Below, piece by piece: positions 10,154-18,858 of a stretch of DNA of 64,000 bases. The position numbers and the translations under genes are program-made. The first letter of the stretch is position 1, and each line of letters opens with the position of its first letter. The notes under the pieces are model-generated. The model was not told where the DNA came from, ran no database searches, and was given only the letters and a program-made list of their open reading frames with translations. Source of the DNA: Bacteroides cellulosilyticus (GTDB taxonomy: Bacteria > Bacteroidota > Bacteroidia > Bacteroidales > Bacteroidaceae); the NCBI RefSeq assembly GCF_020091405.1, contig NZ_CP081903.1, positions 5,580,501 through 5,644,500 on the forward strand, read 5' to 3'.

Positions 10154-10238
10154 AGAACACAAATTACACGAATCACACAAATGCAGGTTTCGCTACAAGC
10201 GCGAAGGAGATTCGTATAATTCGCGAAATTTGTGTTCT
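10154..10238. repeat. Long inverted repeat between copA and the HMA protein gene
   Basis: Twelve-bp arms AGAACACAAATT (10154-10165) and AATTTGTGTTCT (10227-10238) enclose further partly matching CGAAT/ATTCG blocks. The transcript could form a long stem between two copper genes. It could slow transcription into copA or set mRNA stability. It looks like a dispersed intergenic repeat, but only one full copy is in the window. Confidence 0.55.
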
Positions 10239-10278
10239 ACCCAGTGTTATAAACAATCTCTACAGGCCGTTTGTTCGA

Positions 10279-10590
10279 CTACTTCTTATCCTCTTGCTTC
10301 GTCTCCTTCACGAATTCGGCTTCATAGTTGAACTTCTTGAAACCGGCTTTCAGTTTGTCCACATTTGTCTTTTCAGCATCGTATGTGATAGAAACTGTTT
10401 TGGTTTTCAAGTCTGTAGAGAATTCTTTTACTCCTTTCTCAAATTTAATGTTGCTCTTCACTTTCTTTTCGCAATTCTCGCAATGCATCTGTGAAACTTT
10501 AAAGACAGCAGTACGGATGTCTTTCGCCATTACCGCCGTTACACTCAATAAAGCTACTACAAGGGCAGCCATCATTCTCTTTGTTTTCAT
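10279..10590 (-). CDS. Secreted heavy-metal-associated (HMA) domain protein, probable copper chaperone
   Basis: This 103-aa protein has a signal peptide (residues 1-22, cut after VMA) and a single HMA/ferredoxin-like fold with the metal motif MHCENC (Cys37, Cys40). It would bind Cu+ in the periplasm and hand it between the outer-membrane receptor and other copper proteins. It lies between the TonB receptor and copA on the same strand, which supports a role in copper handling. The Lys/Glu-rich end is a short tail. Mercury or other soft metals are possible ligands, but the CopA neighbour favours copper. Confidence 0.88.
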   Translation of the reverse strand: MKTKRMMAALVVALLSVTAVMAKDIRTAVFKVSQMHCENCEKKVKSNIKFEKGVKEFSTDLKTKTVSITYDAEKTNVDKLKAGFKKFNYEAEFVKETKQEDKK

Positions 10591-10636
10591 AAATACCTCC
10601 TTATTTATTGGTTAATAATATTTAAGTTACGAGCTA

Positions 10637-12853
10637 CTAGTTTCTTGCCAGATTAAATCTCAGCCCGATATACGCTTTCGCCCCATGCATCGGCCCCCAC
10701 ACCATAGTGGCATCAAAGTTTTCTCCCCACGGATTAGACGCATCGATTATCGGATTCTTCTGCTTAAAGTTCGTCAGGTTCTCACCACCGATATAAACAG
10801 ACCAGCGACGGAAATAGCGCGTCACCTGTGCACTGAGTTGCTGGAAACTACCGTAGCGACGTTCCCACGAAAGACTTCCGTCGGATAGTTCGTAAGGATC
10901 GGGCATTCTTCCACCACCATTCAACTGTAAGGTAGCATCAAATTGCCACAAGCCCAGAGGAGTCTGATAAGAAGCGGTCAACAAGCCTTTATACTTACCA
11001 GTAAGCGGCTTCTCCATCAATTTACCATTATAGGTAGTTTTCGCATCCGTCAGACGGTAAGCTGCCGTCAGAGTGAAGCCTTTAAACAACGGATAATTGG
11101 CTTCTACCTGGAATACGTGCGAATAAGAACGCCCATCCAGATTGTAAAAAGCCACTTCATGCGGATTGCTGTCCATATCCACTACTACCTGTTTCAGAAA
11201 ATCCGTATAGTAATATTCTGCATTCACATTCAGCGTCTTACCGAAAAGGGGAATATAAGTCGAAACACTCGCACCGTAATTCCACGCTTCCTCCTGATCC
11301 AAATGAGAAGCAATCTTCATCTTGCGGCTACTTGCCAGAAGATAGTTATTCTCCGCCAATACATGATTCGTACGATATCCCTTGCCGGCAGACACGCGGA
11401 AGTGCAGATATTCATTCGGATTATACTTGACGTGGGCACGCGGTGTCACAAAAAAGCCGTATTCACTACTGTAATCTCCCCGAATACCCCCCATCAGCAT
11501 CAACTGATCGTTCAGATTGAATGTATATTGGACATAAGCTCCCGGAACAGACTCCTTCACAAATTTCTTCGTCAGCCCTTCTTCTGCCTGATTCGTCAGC
11601 CGATAGTTCTGATCGTAGCCGTCATAGTTGAAACTTAATCCGGCAGACAGGCTATGCTGTTTGCTGAGCTCCGTTTCAAACAGCAGCGAAGCATAAAAAT
11701 TACTCTGATCCACATCATACAGTTTACGCCCGTAATTGGCATCCTGATTATGCAACGTTCCCTGTAAAATCAAAGCAAGATTCGTATTCTTCTCTTTGTC
11801 GAAGATATAAGCATTCTTCATGAACGCTTCGTAACGATTTGTTTTGATACCTATTTCATACAGGTCATGCGAAGGAGTATTTCCATGTGCAATCTGACCG
11901 CTGTTTCGAGTTTCATGCAACGCCTTTATACCTGCCTGGAATACATAGTGGTCACCCATATATGCCCATCGGTTCCAGACATTATATTGCTCCACACGAG
12001 GTATATCCACAAAACCATCATCATTAGAGTCATGAGATTTCGTCTCATTCTCATAATGTGCCAACAAAGAAGTGCTCCATCGCTTCGACAATTTTACCGT
12101 AGCATCCGCATTGGCTTCATAGCGGTTTGTGCTGCTGGCAAAGAGATTTGCCGACACCCAATCCGCTTCCGGCAATTGAGGCTTCTTGAATTCTACATTG
12201 ATCTGTCCGGTTATGGACTCATATCCATTTTTCACGGACGAACTTCCTTTGCTGACCTGTATACTCTGCATCCACGGCCCGGGTACGTATCCTAAGCCAT
12301 AAGGAGCTGCCGCTCCCCGGAAATTGGGGATATTCTCAGTCATCATCTGCACATACGTACCGGAAAGTCCTAACAGCTTAATTTGTTTGGCTCCCGTAGC
12401 TGCATCCGAGTAGCTGACATCCACGGAAGGATTCGTCACAAAGCTCTCTCCCAGATTACAGCAAGCCGCACGTGTCAGTTCGGCACTACTGATCATATCT
12501 TCATTCATCACACTGGTACGCAGTTTCATAGTTCCCAGTTTGCGGGTCACTACATTTACTTCACTCAGTTCCACTCCTTCACGGAGAACAATATCAAGTT
12601 GTTGGTTTCCTTTGTCTACATGTATCGTGTCATTCTCAAAACCAATAAAACTAACCACAAGCATGTGGCTACGAGCAGGCTTATGAATGGAAAAGTTACC
12701 GTCTTCATTGGTAGTTACTCCATTGGTTGTATTCATCCAAAACACATTCGCTCCCGGAATAGGTTCTCCGGCAGCATCTTTTACGACACCTGTTACTTGC
12801 GCCTGCAAAAAATTAAAAGTAAAAAGTGAAATTAATAAGAATATATATTTCAT
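10637..12853 (-). CDS. TonB-dependent outer-membrane receptor of the copper locus
   Basis: This 738-aa outer-membrane transporter starts at 12853 (MKYIFLLISLF, signal peptide cut near LQAQ). A CarboxypepD-regulatory-like beta-sandwich follows ('VVKDAAGEPIPGANVFW', residues about 20-105). Then come the plug domain (about 110-235; 'LLGLSGTYVQMMTENIPNF') and a 22-strand barrel to the terminal aromatic-rich strand 'GAKAYIGLRFNLARN'. Receptors of this layout next to CopA and HMA proteins are thought to import or sense copper chelates. It is 46 nt from the HMA gene and about 256 nt from the Cys-rich gene upstream. The substrate is inferred only from context. Confidence 0.9.
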   Translation of the reverse strand: MKYIFLLISLFTFNFLQAQVTGVVKDAAGEPIPGANVFWMNTTNGVTTNEDGNFSIHKPARSHMLVVSFIGFENDTIHVDKGNQQLDIVLREGVELSEVNVVTRKLGTMKLRTSVMNEDMISSAELTRAACCNLGESFVTNPSVDVSYSDAATGAKQIKLLGLSGTYVQMMTENIPNFRGAAAPYGLGYVPGPWMQSIQVSKGSSSVKNGYESITGQINVEFKKPQLPEADWVSANLFASSTNRYEANADATVKLSKRWSTSLLAHYENETKSHDSNDDGFVDIPRVEQYNVWNRWAYMGDHYVFQAGIKALHETRNSGQIAHGNTPSHDLYEIGIKTNRYEAFMKNAYIFDKEKNTNLALILQGTLHNQDANYGRKLYDVDQSNFYASLLFETELSKQHSLSAGLSFNYDGYDQNYRLTNQAEEGLTKKFVKESVPGAYVQYTFNLNDQLMLMGGIRGDYSSEYGFFVTPRAHVKYNPNEYLHFRVSAGKGYRTNHVLAENNYLLASSRKMKIASHLDQEEAWNYGASVSTYIPLFGKTLNVNAEYYYTDFLKQVVVDMDSNPHEVAFYNLDGRSYSHVFQVEANYPLFKGFTLTAAYRLTDAKTTYNGKLMEKPLTGKYKGLLTASYQTPLGLWQFDATLQLNGGGRMPDPYELSDGSLSWERRYGSFQQLSAQVTRYFRRWSVYIGGENLTNFKQKNPIIDASNPWGENFDATMVWGPMHGAKAYIGLRFNLARN

Positions 12854-13109
12854 ATATCTGAATTCATTTATTAAGGGTACAAAAATAGGATATATGTCGT
12901 GCAACAAGGTTGCAAGACTATCCAACTATCAATTTTTTAAAAGAGAACGTGCAAAGAATCTTCCATTTCGTCCGTACTATCTCCCTATTGCCTCCATATC
13001 ATCTCCGTACTCTTAGATACGGACAAACTACGGACCAGACACAGTTCAGATATAGCTTTGGATAGAACCGGGCAGGAAGAAAAACACTTCTCCTGCACAC
13101 CAATTGATT

Positions 13110-13517
13110 TTAAATAATGAGAACAGAATATAAGGCCAGATACTGCCTCGAACTATCAGGATGCGGAGGTACGGCATACGACACCTCTTTCAATTCCCTC
13201 GTAGGCAAGGAGTATTGAAAATCCGGCAATACTTCGCAGAAAAGTTGAATGACAGGTACGGTTATAACAGGACTTTCACATGAATATTTCACCAAATCCA
13301 CTTTATAAAAAGTAGCCGTACAGCCTTCGTCTTTGCAAGATTTTTCCGGTTTATGAGAAGTTTTATGAGATTTATGGCATTTGGCACAGCCATTGGTGCA
13401 ACATGCTTGCGCTGTCTCGCAGCGGGCACAGCAATAATGGACAATAGAAACTCCTGCCCCTGCATAAACAACCGTCAGGGATAATAAAACTGCCAATATG
13501 TAACGAAGTCTCTTCAT
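13110..13517 (-). CDS. Small exported Cys/His-rich protein (HYC_CC_PP-like) of the copper locus
   Basis: This 135-aa protein starts at 13517 (MKRLRYILAVLL) with a signal peptide or membrane anchor. A compact Cys/His cluster follows: HYCC, C-x2-C, CC, C-x2-C, H, and a later CKDEGC. It ends with a 'VPPHP' motif. This pattern resembles the short Bacteroidetes family labelled HYC_CC_PP, of unknown function. The dense Cys/His set and its place first in the copper cluster suggest periplasmic Cu binding. A -7 box lies only 8 nt upstream of the start, so the leader is very short. Confidence 0.75.
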   Translation of the reverse strand: MKRLRYILAVLLSLTVVYAGAGVSIVHYCCARCETAQACCTNGCAKCHKSHKTSHKPEKSCKDEGCTATFYKVDLVKYSCESPVITVPVIQLFCEVLPDFQYSLPTRELKEVSYAVPPHPDSSRQYLALYSVLII

Positions 13518-13525
13518 ATCCGGTG

Positions 13526-13533
13526 CAAAGATA
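13526..13533 (-). promoter_or_regulatory. -7 promoter box of the copper cluster
   Basis: On the minus strand TATCTTTG (TAnnTTTG) ends 8 nt before the ATG at 13517. The transcription start would fall within a few nt of the start codon. The -33 position does not carry TTTG. Confidence 0.5.
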
Positions 13534-13573
13534 GCCAGATAAAAGCATTCATACCTATCTTTTTTCATTTTTT

Positions 13574-13606
13574 ATATGTTCTATTCGTTAATATGTTCTA
13601 TATTTG
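13574..13606 (+). promoter_or_regulatory. Direct repeat and -7 box upstream of the DUF3298 gene
   Basis: ATATGTTCTAT occurs twice, at 13574-13584 and 13591-13601, 17 bp apart. The second copy runs into a perfect -7 box TATATTTG (13599-13606). A repeated 11-mer overlapping a promoter is a plausible operator. The regulator is unknown. Confidence 0.45.
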
Positions 13607-13655
13607 TCGATAACGAATTGATATCGAAATGTTGAATTTAACGAAGAAAGTCCAA

Positions 13656-14516
13656 ATGAAAAAGCAATATGTCAGCCTACTTGTCATTCTACTTGCGGCA
13701 AGTGGCTTTTTATTTTCTTGCGGTAACACCGTGAACAAAAGCGCGGGTGCGCTGGAGTTCGACAGTATACAGGTAAATGAGGTAGCCCACCTCTTCGGAG
13801 ACACTGCGAAGCCCGGCTGCAACATCATCATCAACTTTGCATACGCTAATAAGTCGTCCGACGAAAAGCTGAAAGACAGTCTGAACACCTATTTCCTTTC
13901 AGCCTGTTTCGGAGATAAATACATGACTCTGAAACCTGAAGAGGCGGTAAAGCTTTACAAGGAAACCTATATCAAGGATTACCTGAAAGATTTGGAACCG
14001 ATGTATGCCAAAGATGAAGCTGAAAAGGAAGACTCTGCTTCAATATTAGCTTGGTATTCTTATTATAAAGGTATTGAAAGCCACGTGCAGTATTATAAAA
14101 AACATCTGCTGGTTTACCGCATCGACTACAATGAATATACCGGAGGCGCACATGGTATTTATATGTCTACTTTCCTGAATATGGACCTGCGCACCTTGAG
14201 CCCGATACGTCTGGATGATATTTTTGTAGGAGAGTATCAGGAAGCTCTCACCGATTTATTATGGAACCAACTCATGGCAGACAATAAAGTTACTACACGC
14301 CAGGAAGTGGAGGATATGGGCTATACAAGTACAGGAGACCTGGAACCGACTGAGAACTTCTACCTAAGCCCCAAAGGTATCACCTTCTATTATAACATTT
14401 ATGAAATTGCTCCTTATGTGATGGGCCCGGTAGAAATTACCTTGCCTTATGAGATCATGTCACATCTGCTGAGTGATGATACTATGGCATTGAACGAAAT
14501 AAGAAACGAGAACTAA
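13656..14516 (+). CDS. DUF3298/DUF4163-domain lipoprotein
   Basis: This 286-aa lipoprotein has a lipobox ending at Cys22 (FLFSC). It starts at 13656 (MKKQYVSL), not at the upstream in-frame ATG, because the signal peptide begins there. Residues about 60-160 match a DUF4163-like region. The C-terminal half matches DUF3298, with the typical 'YNEYTGGAHGIYMSTFLNMDL' core shared with RsiV-type anti-sigma sensors. No anti-sigma helix is present, so it is probably a stand-alone cell-envelope protein, perhaps lysozyme- or peptidoglycan-related. It is followed at 19 nt by rsmG and may be co-transcribed with it. Confidence 0.82.
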   Translation: MKKQYVSLLVILLAASGFLFSCGNTVNKSAGALEFDSIQVNEVAHLFGDTAKPGCNIIINFAYANKSSDEKLKDSLNTYFLSACFGDKYMTLKPEEAVKLYKETYIKDYLKDLEPMYAKDEAEKEDSASILAWYSYYKGIESHVQYYKKHLLVYRIDYNEYTGGAHGIYMSTFLNMDLRTLSPIRLDDIFVGEYQEALTDLLWNQLMADNKVTTRQEVEDMGYTSTGDLEPTENFYLSPKGITFYYNIYEIAPYVMGPVEITLPYEIMSHLLSDDTMALNEIRNEN

Positions 14517-14535
14517 TAAATCATAAATTATTCAC

Positions 14536-15156
14536 ATGGAAATCATTCTAAAGTACTTCCCAGACCTCACAGAGGCGCAGAAGCAGCAATTTGCGTCCCT
14601 CTATGATCTCTATACGGACTGGAATGCAAAAATAAACGTCATATCACGTAAAGACATTGAAAACCTGTACGAACACCACGTACTCCATTCATTGGGTATA
14701 GCTAAAGTGATTCGCTTTACTCCCGGCACCCGCATCATGGATCTTGGAACGGGCGGTGGTTTTCCGGGTATTCCCCTTGCCATCTTATTCCCCGAGGTGA
14801 AGTTCCATCTTGTTGACAGCATCGGGAAGAAAGTACGTGTAGCAACGGAAGTAGCCAACAGCATCGGACTGAAAAACGTGACTTTCCGCCATGCACGTGC
14901 TGAGGAGGAAAAGCAACTCTTCGATTTCGTTGTAAGCCGTGCCGTGATGCCGTTGGCCGACTTGCTGAAAATCATCCGCAAAAACATCGCTTCCGAGCAA
15001 CACAATGCTATGCCCAACGGACTGATCTGCCTGAAAGGTGGTGAGCTGGCAAATGAAGCCATGCCTTTCAAGAATAAGACCATGATGTATGATCTGAAAG
15101 ACTATTTCGAAGAAGAATTCTTTGAAACGAAGAAAGTGGTTTACGTGACGCCTTAA
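14536..15156 (+). CDS. rsmG: 16S rRNA (guanine-N7)-methyltransferase RsmG
   Basis: This 206-aa SAM-dependent enzyme (GidB family) methylates N7 of G527 in 16S rRNA. Loss causes low-level streptomycin resistance in other bacteria. The SAM-binding loop 'IMDLGTGGGFPGIPLAI' (about residues 68-84), 'HLVDSIGKKVRV' and 'VSRAVMPLADLL' are visible. The length fits the family. It is collinear with the downstream MBL hydrolase gene (31 nt). Confidence 0.95.
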   Translation: MEIILKYFPDLTEAQKQQFASLYDLYTDWNAKINVISRKDIENLYEHHVLHSLGIAKVIRFTPGTRIMDLGTGGGFPGIPLAILFPEVKFHLVDSIGKKVRVATEVANSIGLKNVTFRHARAEEEKQLFDFVVSRAVMPLADLLKIIRKNIASEQHNAMPNGLICLKGGELANEAMPFKNKTMMYDLKDYFEEEFFETKKVVYVTP

Positions 15157-15187
15157 TCACAGAAATAATGACTAACATATACCTATC

Positions 15188-15826
15188 ATGAAAATAAAAA
15201 GGTTTGAGTTTAATATGTTCCCTGTAAACTGTTATGTTTTGTGGGACGACACTCTTGAAGCTGCCGTGATAGATCCCGGTTGCTACTATGAGGAGGAAAA
15301 ACAAGCGTTGAAGAACTTCATTCACAAAAATGGCCTGAACGTAAAGCACCTCCTTAATACGCACCTGCATCTGGACCATATCTTTGGAAATGCTTTCATG
15401 GTCAAAGAATTCGGTCTGCCGGTGGAAGCCAACAAAGCCGATGAATTCTGGATTGACGAAGCTCCGAAACAAAGCCGCATGTTCGGTTTTCATTGGAACG
15501 AACTGCCCGCACCGATAGGACACTATCTTCATGACGGAGATATCATCAACTTCGGTAACACTACGTTGGAAGCTATCCACGTACCGGGACATTCACCGGG
15601 TAGCCTTGTTTACTACTGTGCCGCAGATCATTGCATGTTCTCCGGTGACGTACTTTTCCAGGGCAGCATCGGACGTGCCGACCTTACCGGTGGTAATTTC
15701 GACGAACTGAAAGAGCACATTTGTAGCCGCCTGTTCATACTGCCCAATGAAACGATTGTCTATCCCGGACATGGCGCCCCGACCACTATCGGTATTGAAA
15801 AGGCGGAAAATCCATTCTTCAGATAA
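15188..15826 (+). CDS. MBL-fold metallo-hydrolase (glyoxalase II-like)
   Basis: This 212-aa cytoplasmic hydrolase has the metallo-beta-lactamase fold. The metal motif is THLHLDHIFG (HxHxDH), with later ligands in 'VPGHSPGSL', 'FSGDVLF' and the final 'YPGHG'. The pattern resembles glyoxalase II or related thioester hydrolases, but the C-terminal substrate domain of true GloB is missing. The substrate is therefore unknown. It lies between rsmG and gcvP with short gaps (31 and 21 nt), which suggests one transcript. Confidence 0.88.
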   Translation: MKIKRFEFNMFPVNCYVLWDDTLEAAVIDPGCYYEEEKQALKNFIHKNGLNVKHLLNTHLHLDHIFGNAFMVKEFGLPVEANKADEFWIDEAPKQSRMFGFHWNELPAPIGHYLHDGDIINFGNTTLEAIHVPGHSPGSLVYYCAADHCMFSGDVLFQGSIGRADLTGGNFDELKEHICSRLFILPNETIVYPGHGAPTTIGIEKAENPFFR

Positions 15827-15847
15827 ACTTTAAAAACAGATACTATC

Positions 15848-18697
15848 ATGAAAAGCGACCTATTAGCTTGCCGCCACATCGGCATCAGCGAAAAAGACGA
15901 AGAGAAAATGCTCCGGAAAATAGGAGTCGGCAGTCTGGATGAGTTAATAGACAAAACCATCCCTGCAAACATTCGTCTGAAAGAACCGTTGGCATTGCCC
16001 GCGCCTATGACTGAATATGAGTTCGGACAACACATCACCCGGTTGGCGTGCAAAAACAAACTTTACACAACGTATATCGGCCTCGGCTGGTATAACACCA
16101 TTACCCCCGCCGTTATTCAACGGAATGTATTCGAGAATCCGGTATGGTACACTTCTTATACCCCCTACCAGACAGAAGTTTCGCAAGGGCGCCTCGAAGC
16201 GTTGATGAACTTCCAGACCGCAGTATGCGACCTGACGGGTATGCCCCTTGCCAACTGCTCTCTGCTGGATGAAGCGACGGCTGCAGCCGAAGCCGTCAGT
16301 ATGATGTATGCCCTGCGTCCGCGTGATATGCAGAAGTCCGGTGCAAACGTAGTGTTTGTGGACGAGAGCATTTTCCCACAGACACTGGCCGTAATGACTA
16401 CGCGTGCTATCCCGCAAGGTATTCAGATACGCACAGGTAAATATTCCGAACTGGAACTGACACCGGATATTTTTGCCTGTATACTGCAATATCCGAATGC
16501 GAGCGGAAACGCAGAAGATTACCGTGCCTTTGTAGAAAAAGCCCATGCTGCCAACTGCAAAGTAGCCGTTGCCGCCGATATCCTGAGCCTTGCCCTGCTC
16601 ACCCCTCCCGGAGAATGGGGAGCTGATATTGTATTCGGTACCACCCAACGCCTCGGTACACCGATGTTCTATGGCGGACCGTCAGCCGGGTACTTCGCTA
16701 CGCGCGACGAATACAAACGTAATATTCCGGGACGTATCATCGGTTGGTCAAAAGATAAATACGGAAAACTCTGTTACCGTATGGCACTGCAAACCCGCGA
16801 GCAACATATCAAACGGGAAAAGGCTACTTCAAATATCTGTACCGCACAGGCTTTGCTGGCAACCATGGCGGGCTTTTATGCTGTGTACCACGGTCCGGAA
16901 GGTATTCACGCCATTGCAGAACGTATCCACAGCATCGCCGCATATCTGGAAAAGTGTATCAAGAAACTGGGATACAAACAAGTGAATGACCAATACTTCG
17001 ACACCCTGCGCTTTGTGTTGCCCGACAGTGTATCTGCCCAACAGGTACGTACCATCGCATTGAGCAAGGAAGTCAATCTGCGCTACTTTGATAATGGAGA
17101 CGTAGGTATGAGTATTGACGAAACAACTGACGTATCCGCTGCCAATGTATTGCTTTCCATCTTTGCCATTGCCGCAGGAAAAGACTACACCAAAGTGGAT
17201 GATATTCCCGTAAGCAATACTATTAATAAGACTCTGAAACGCCAGAGTGCTTATCTGACACATGAAGTGTTCAATAAATATCATACGGAAACGGAGATGA
17301 TGCGTTATATCAAGCGCCTTGACCGTAAGGATATCTCCCTCGCCCATTCCATGATTTCCCTCGGTTCCTGCACCATGAAGCTGAACGCTGCAGCGGAAAT
17401 GCTGCCTCTCAGCCGTCCGGAATTTATGTGCATGCATCCGCTTGTTCCCGAGGACCAGGCAGAGGGTTATCGTGAATTGATAAACAATCTCAGCGAAGAA
17501 CTGAAAGTCATCACAGGCTTTGCAGGAGTCAGTCTGCAACCGAACTCCGGTGCGGCAGGTGAATATACAGGACTACGTGTTATCCGCGCTTATCTGGAAA
17601 ACATCGGTCAGGGACACCGCAACAAAGTGTTGATTCCTGCTTCCGCCCACGGCACAAATCCGGCATCTGCCATCCAAGCAGGTTTCACTACTGTGACTTG
17701 CGCTTGCGACGCACAGGGCAATGTGGATATGAACGACCTTCGTGCCAAGGCGGAAGAGAACAAAGACGACCTTGCCGCACTGATGATTACCTATCCTTCT
17801 ACACACGGTATTTTTGAGACGGAAATCGTAGAAATCTGCCGCATCATCCATAATTGCGGTGCACAGGTATATATGGACGGTGCCAATATGAATGCTCAGG
17901 TTGGCCTGACGAACCCCGGCTTTATCGGTGCGGACGTTTGCCACCTGAACCTGCATAAGACGTTCGCTTCGCCTCATGGCGGTGGTGGTCCGGGTGTAGG
18001 TCCTATCTGCGTTGCGGACCATCTGGTTCCGTTCCTGCCGGGACATCCGCTTTTCGGCAATCCTGCCAATACGGTATCTGCCGCTCCGTTCGGAAGTGCA
18101 GGTATTCTACCTATCACTTACGGATATATCCGCATGATGGGTACGGAAGGATTAACACGTGCTACCAAAATCGCTATTCTCAGCGCTAATTACCTGGCAG
18201 TCTGTCTGAAAGATACGTATGGTATTGTATATCGTGGTGCCACTGGCTTTGTTGGTCATGAAATGATATTGGAATGCCGCAAGGTACACGAAGAGACGGG
18301 TATCAGCGAAAATGATATCGCCAAACGACTGATGGACTATGGTTATCATGCTCCTACCCTCTCCTTCCCTGTTCACGGTACGCTTATGATAGAGCCTACA
18401 GAAAGCGAAAGCCTTGCCGAACTGGATAACTTCGTGAACGTGATGTTGACCATCTGGGAGGAAATCCAGGAAGTGAAAGAAGGAAAAGCGGATAAGGAAG
18501 ATAATGTTCTGATAAATGCCCCGCATCCCGAATATGAGGTAGTTGCCAATAATTGGGAACACAGCTATACAAGGGAAAAGGCAGCTTATCCGATAGAAAG
18601 TGTACGCGAAAACAAGTTCTGGATAAACGTGGCGCGCGTGGATAACACGTTGGGCGACCGTAAGTTGTTGCCGACGTGCTACGGATGTTTTGAATAA
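15848..18697 (+). CDS. gcvP: Glycine dehydrogenase (aminomethyl-transferring), P-protein
   Basis: This 949-aa PLP enzyme decarboxylates glycine and passes the aminomethyl group to lipoyl-GcvH in the glycine cleavage system. It is the fused alpha2-type form with two homologous halves. The PLP lysine is Lys704 in 'LHKTFASPHGGGGPG'. Other marks are 'SLGSCTMKLNA', 'PNSGAAGEYTGL' and 'SAHGTNPASA'. The length matches the usual ~950 aa. gcvT and gcvH are not in the window. No glycine riboswitch fold was recognised before it. A strong terminator follows at 18726. Confidence 0.97.
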   Translation: MKSDLLACRHIGISEKDEEKMLRKIGVGSLDELIDKTIPANIRLKEPLALPAPMTEYEFGQHITRLACKNKLYTTYIGLGWYNTITPAVIQRNVFENPVWYTSYTPYQTEVSQGRLEALMNFQTAVCDLTGMPLANCSLLDEATAAAEAVSMMYALRPRDMQKSGANVVFVDESIFPQTLAVMTTRAIPQGIQIRTGKYSELELTPDIFACILQYPNASGNAEDYRAFVEKAHAANCKVAVAADILSLALLTPPGEWGADIVFGTTQRLGTPMFYGGPSAGYFATRDEYKRNIPGRIIGWSKDKYGKLCYRMALQTREQHIKREKATSNICTAQALLATMAGFYAVYHGPEGIHAIAERIHSIAAYLEKCIKKLGYKQVNDQYFDTLRFVLPDSVSAQQVRTIALSKEVNLRYFDNGDVGMSIDETTDVSAANVLLSIFAIAAGKDYTKVDDIPVSNTINKTLKRQSAYLTHEVFNKYHTETEMMRYIKRLDRKDISLAHSMISLGSCTMKLNAAAEMLPLSRPEFMCMHPLVPEDQAEGYRELINNLSEELKVITGFAGVSLQPNSGAAGEYTGLRVIRAYLENIGQGHRNKVLIPASAHGTNPASAIQAGFTTVTCACDAQGNVDMNDLRAKAEENKDDLAALMITYPSTHGIFETEIVEICRIIHNCGAQVYMDGANMNAQVGLTNPGFIGADVCHLNLHKTFASPHGGGGPGVGPICVADHLVPFLPGHPLFGNPANTVSAAPFGSAGILPITYGYIRMMGTEGLTRATKIAILSANYLAVCLKDTYGIVYRGATGFVGHEMILECRKVHEETGISENDIAKRLMDYGYHAPTLSFPVHGTLMIEPTESESLAELDNFVNVMLTIWEEIQEVKEGKADKEDNVLINAPHPEYEVVANNWEHSYTREKAAYPIESVRENKFWINVARVDNTLGDRKLLPTCYGCFE

Positions 18698-18725
18698 AAG
18701 ACAAAAAAATAATACCAATTCCTGC

Positions 18726-18760
18726 AAACGCCCGTTTCCGGATTTCGAAAACGGGCGTTT
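18726..18760 (+). terminator. Terminator after gcvP
   Basis: Perfect 12-bp arms AAACGCCCGTTT (18726-18737) and AAACGGGCGTTT (18749-18760) enclose an 11-nt loop. The arm ends in TTT and AT-rich sequence follows. Confidence 0.75.
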
Positions 18761-18858
18761 GATTCTTAATAAAGAATATATTTCCTCATGTTTACCTAAT
18801 TCTAATATATTCTTTATATTCGCACAACAGTCAATACAGACCAACAAATATCTCGCTC

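Noticed and set aside
15700..15850. Glycine riboswitch before gcvP
   Set aside because: Only 21 nt separate the MBL gene and gcvP, and no riboswitch-like structure was recognised.
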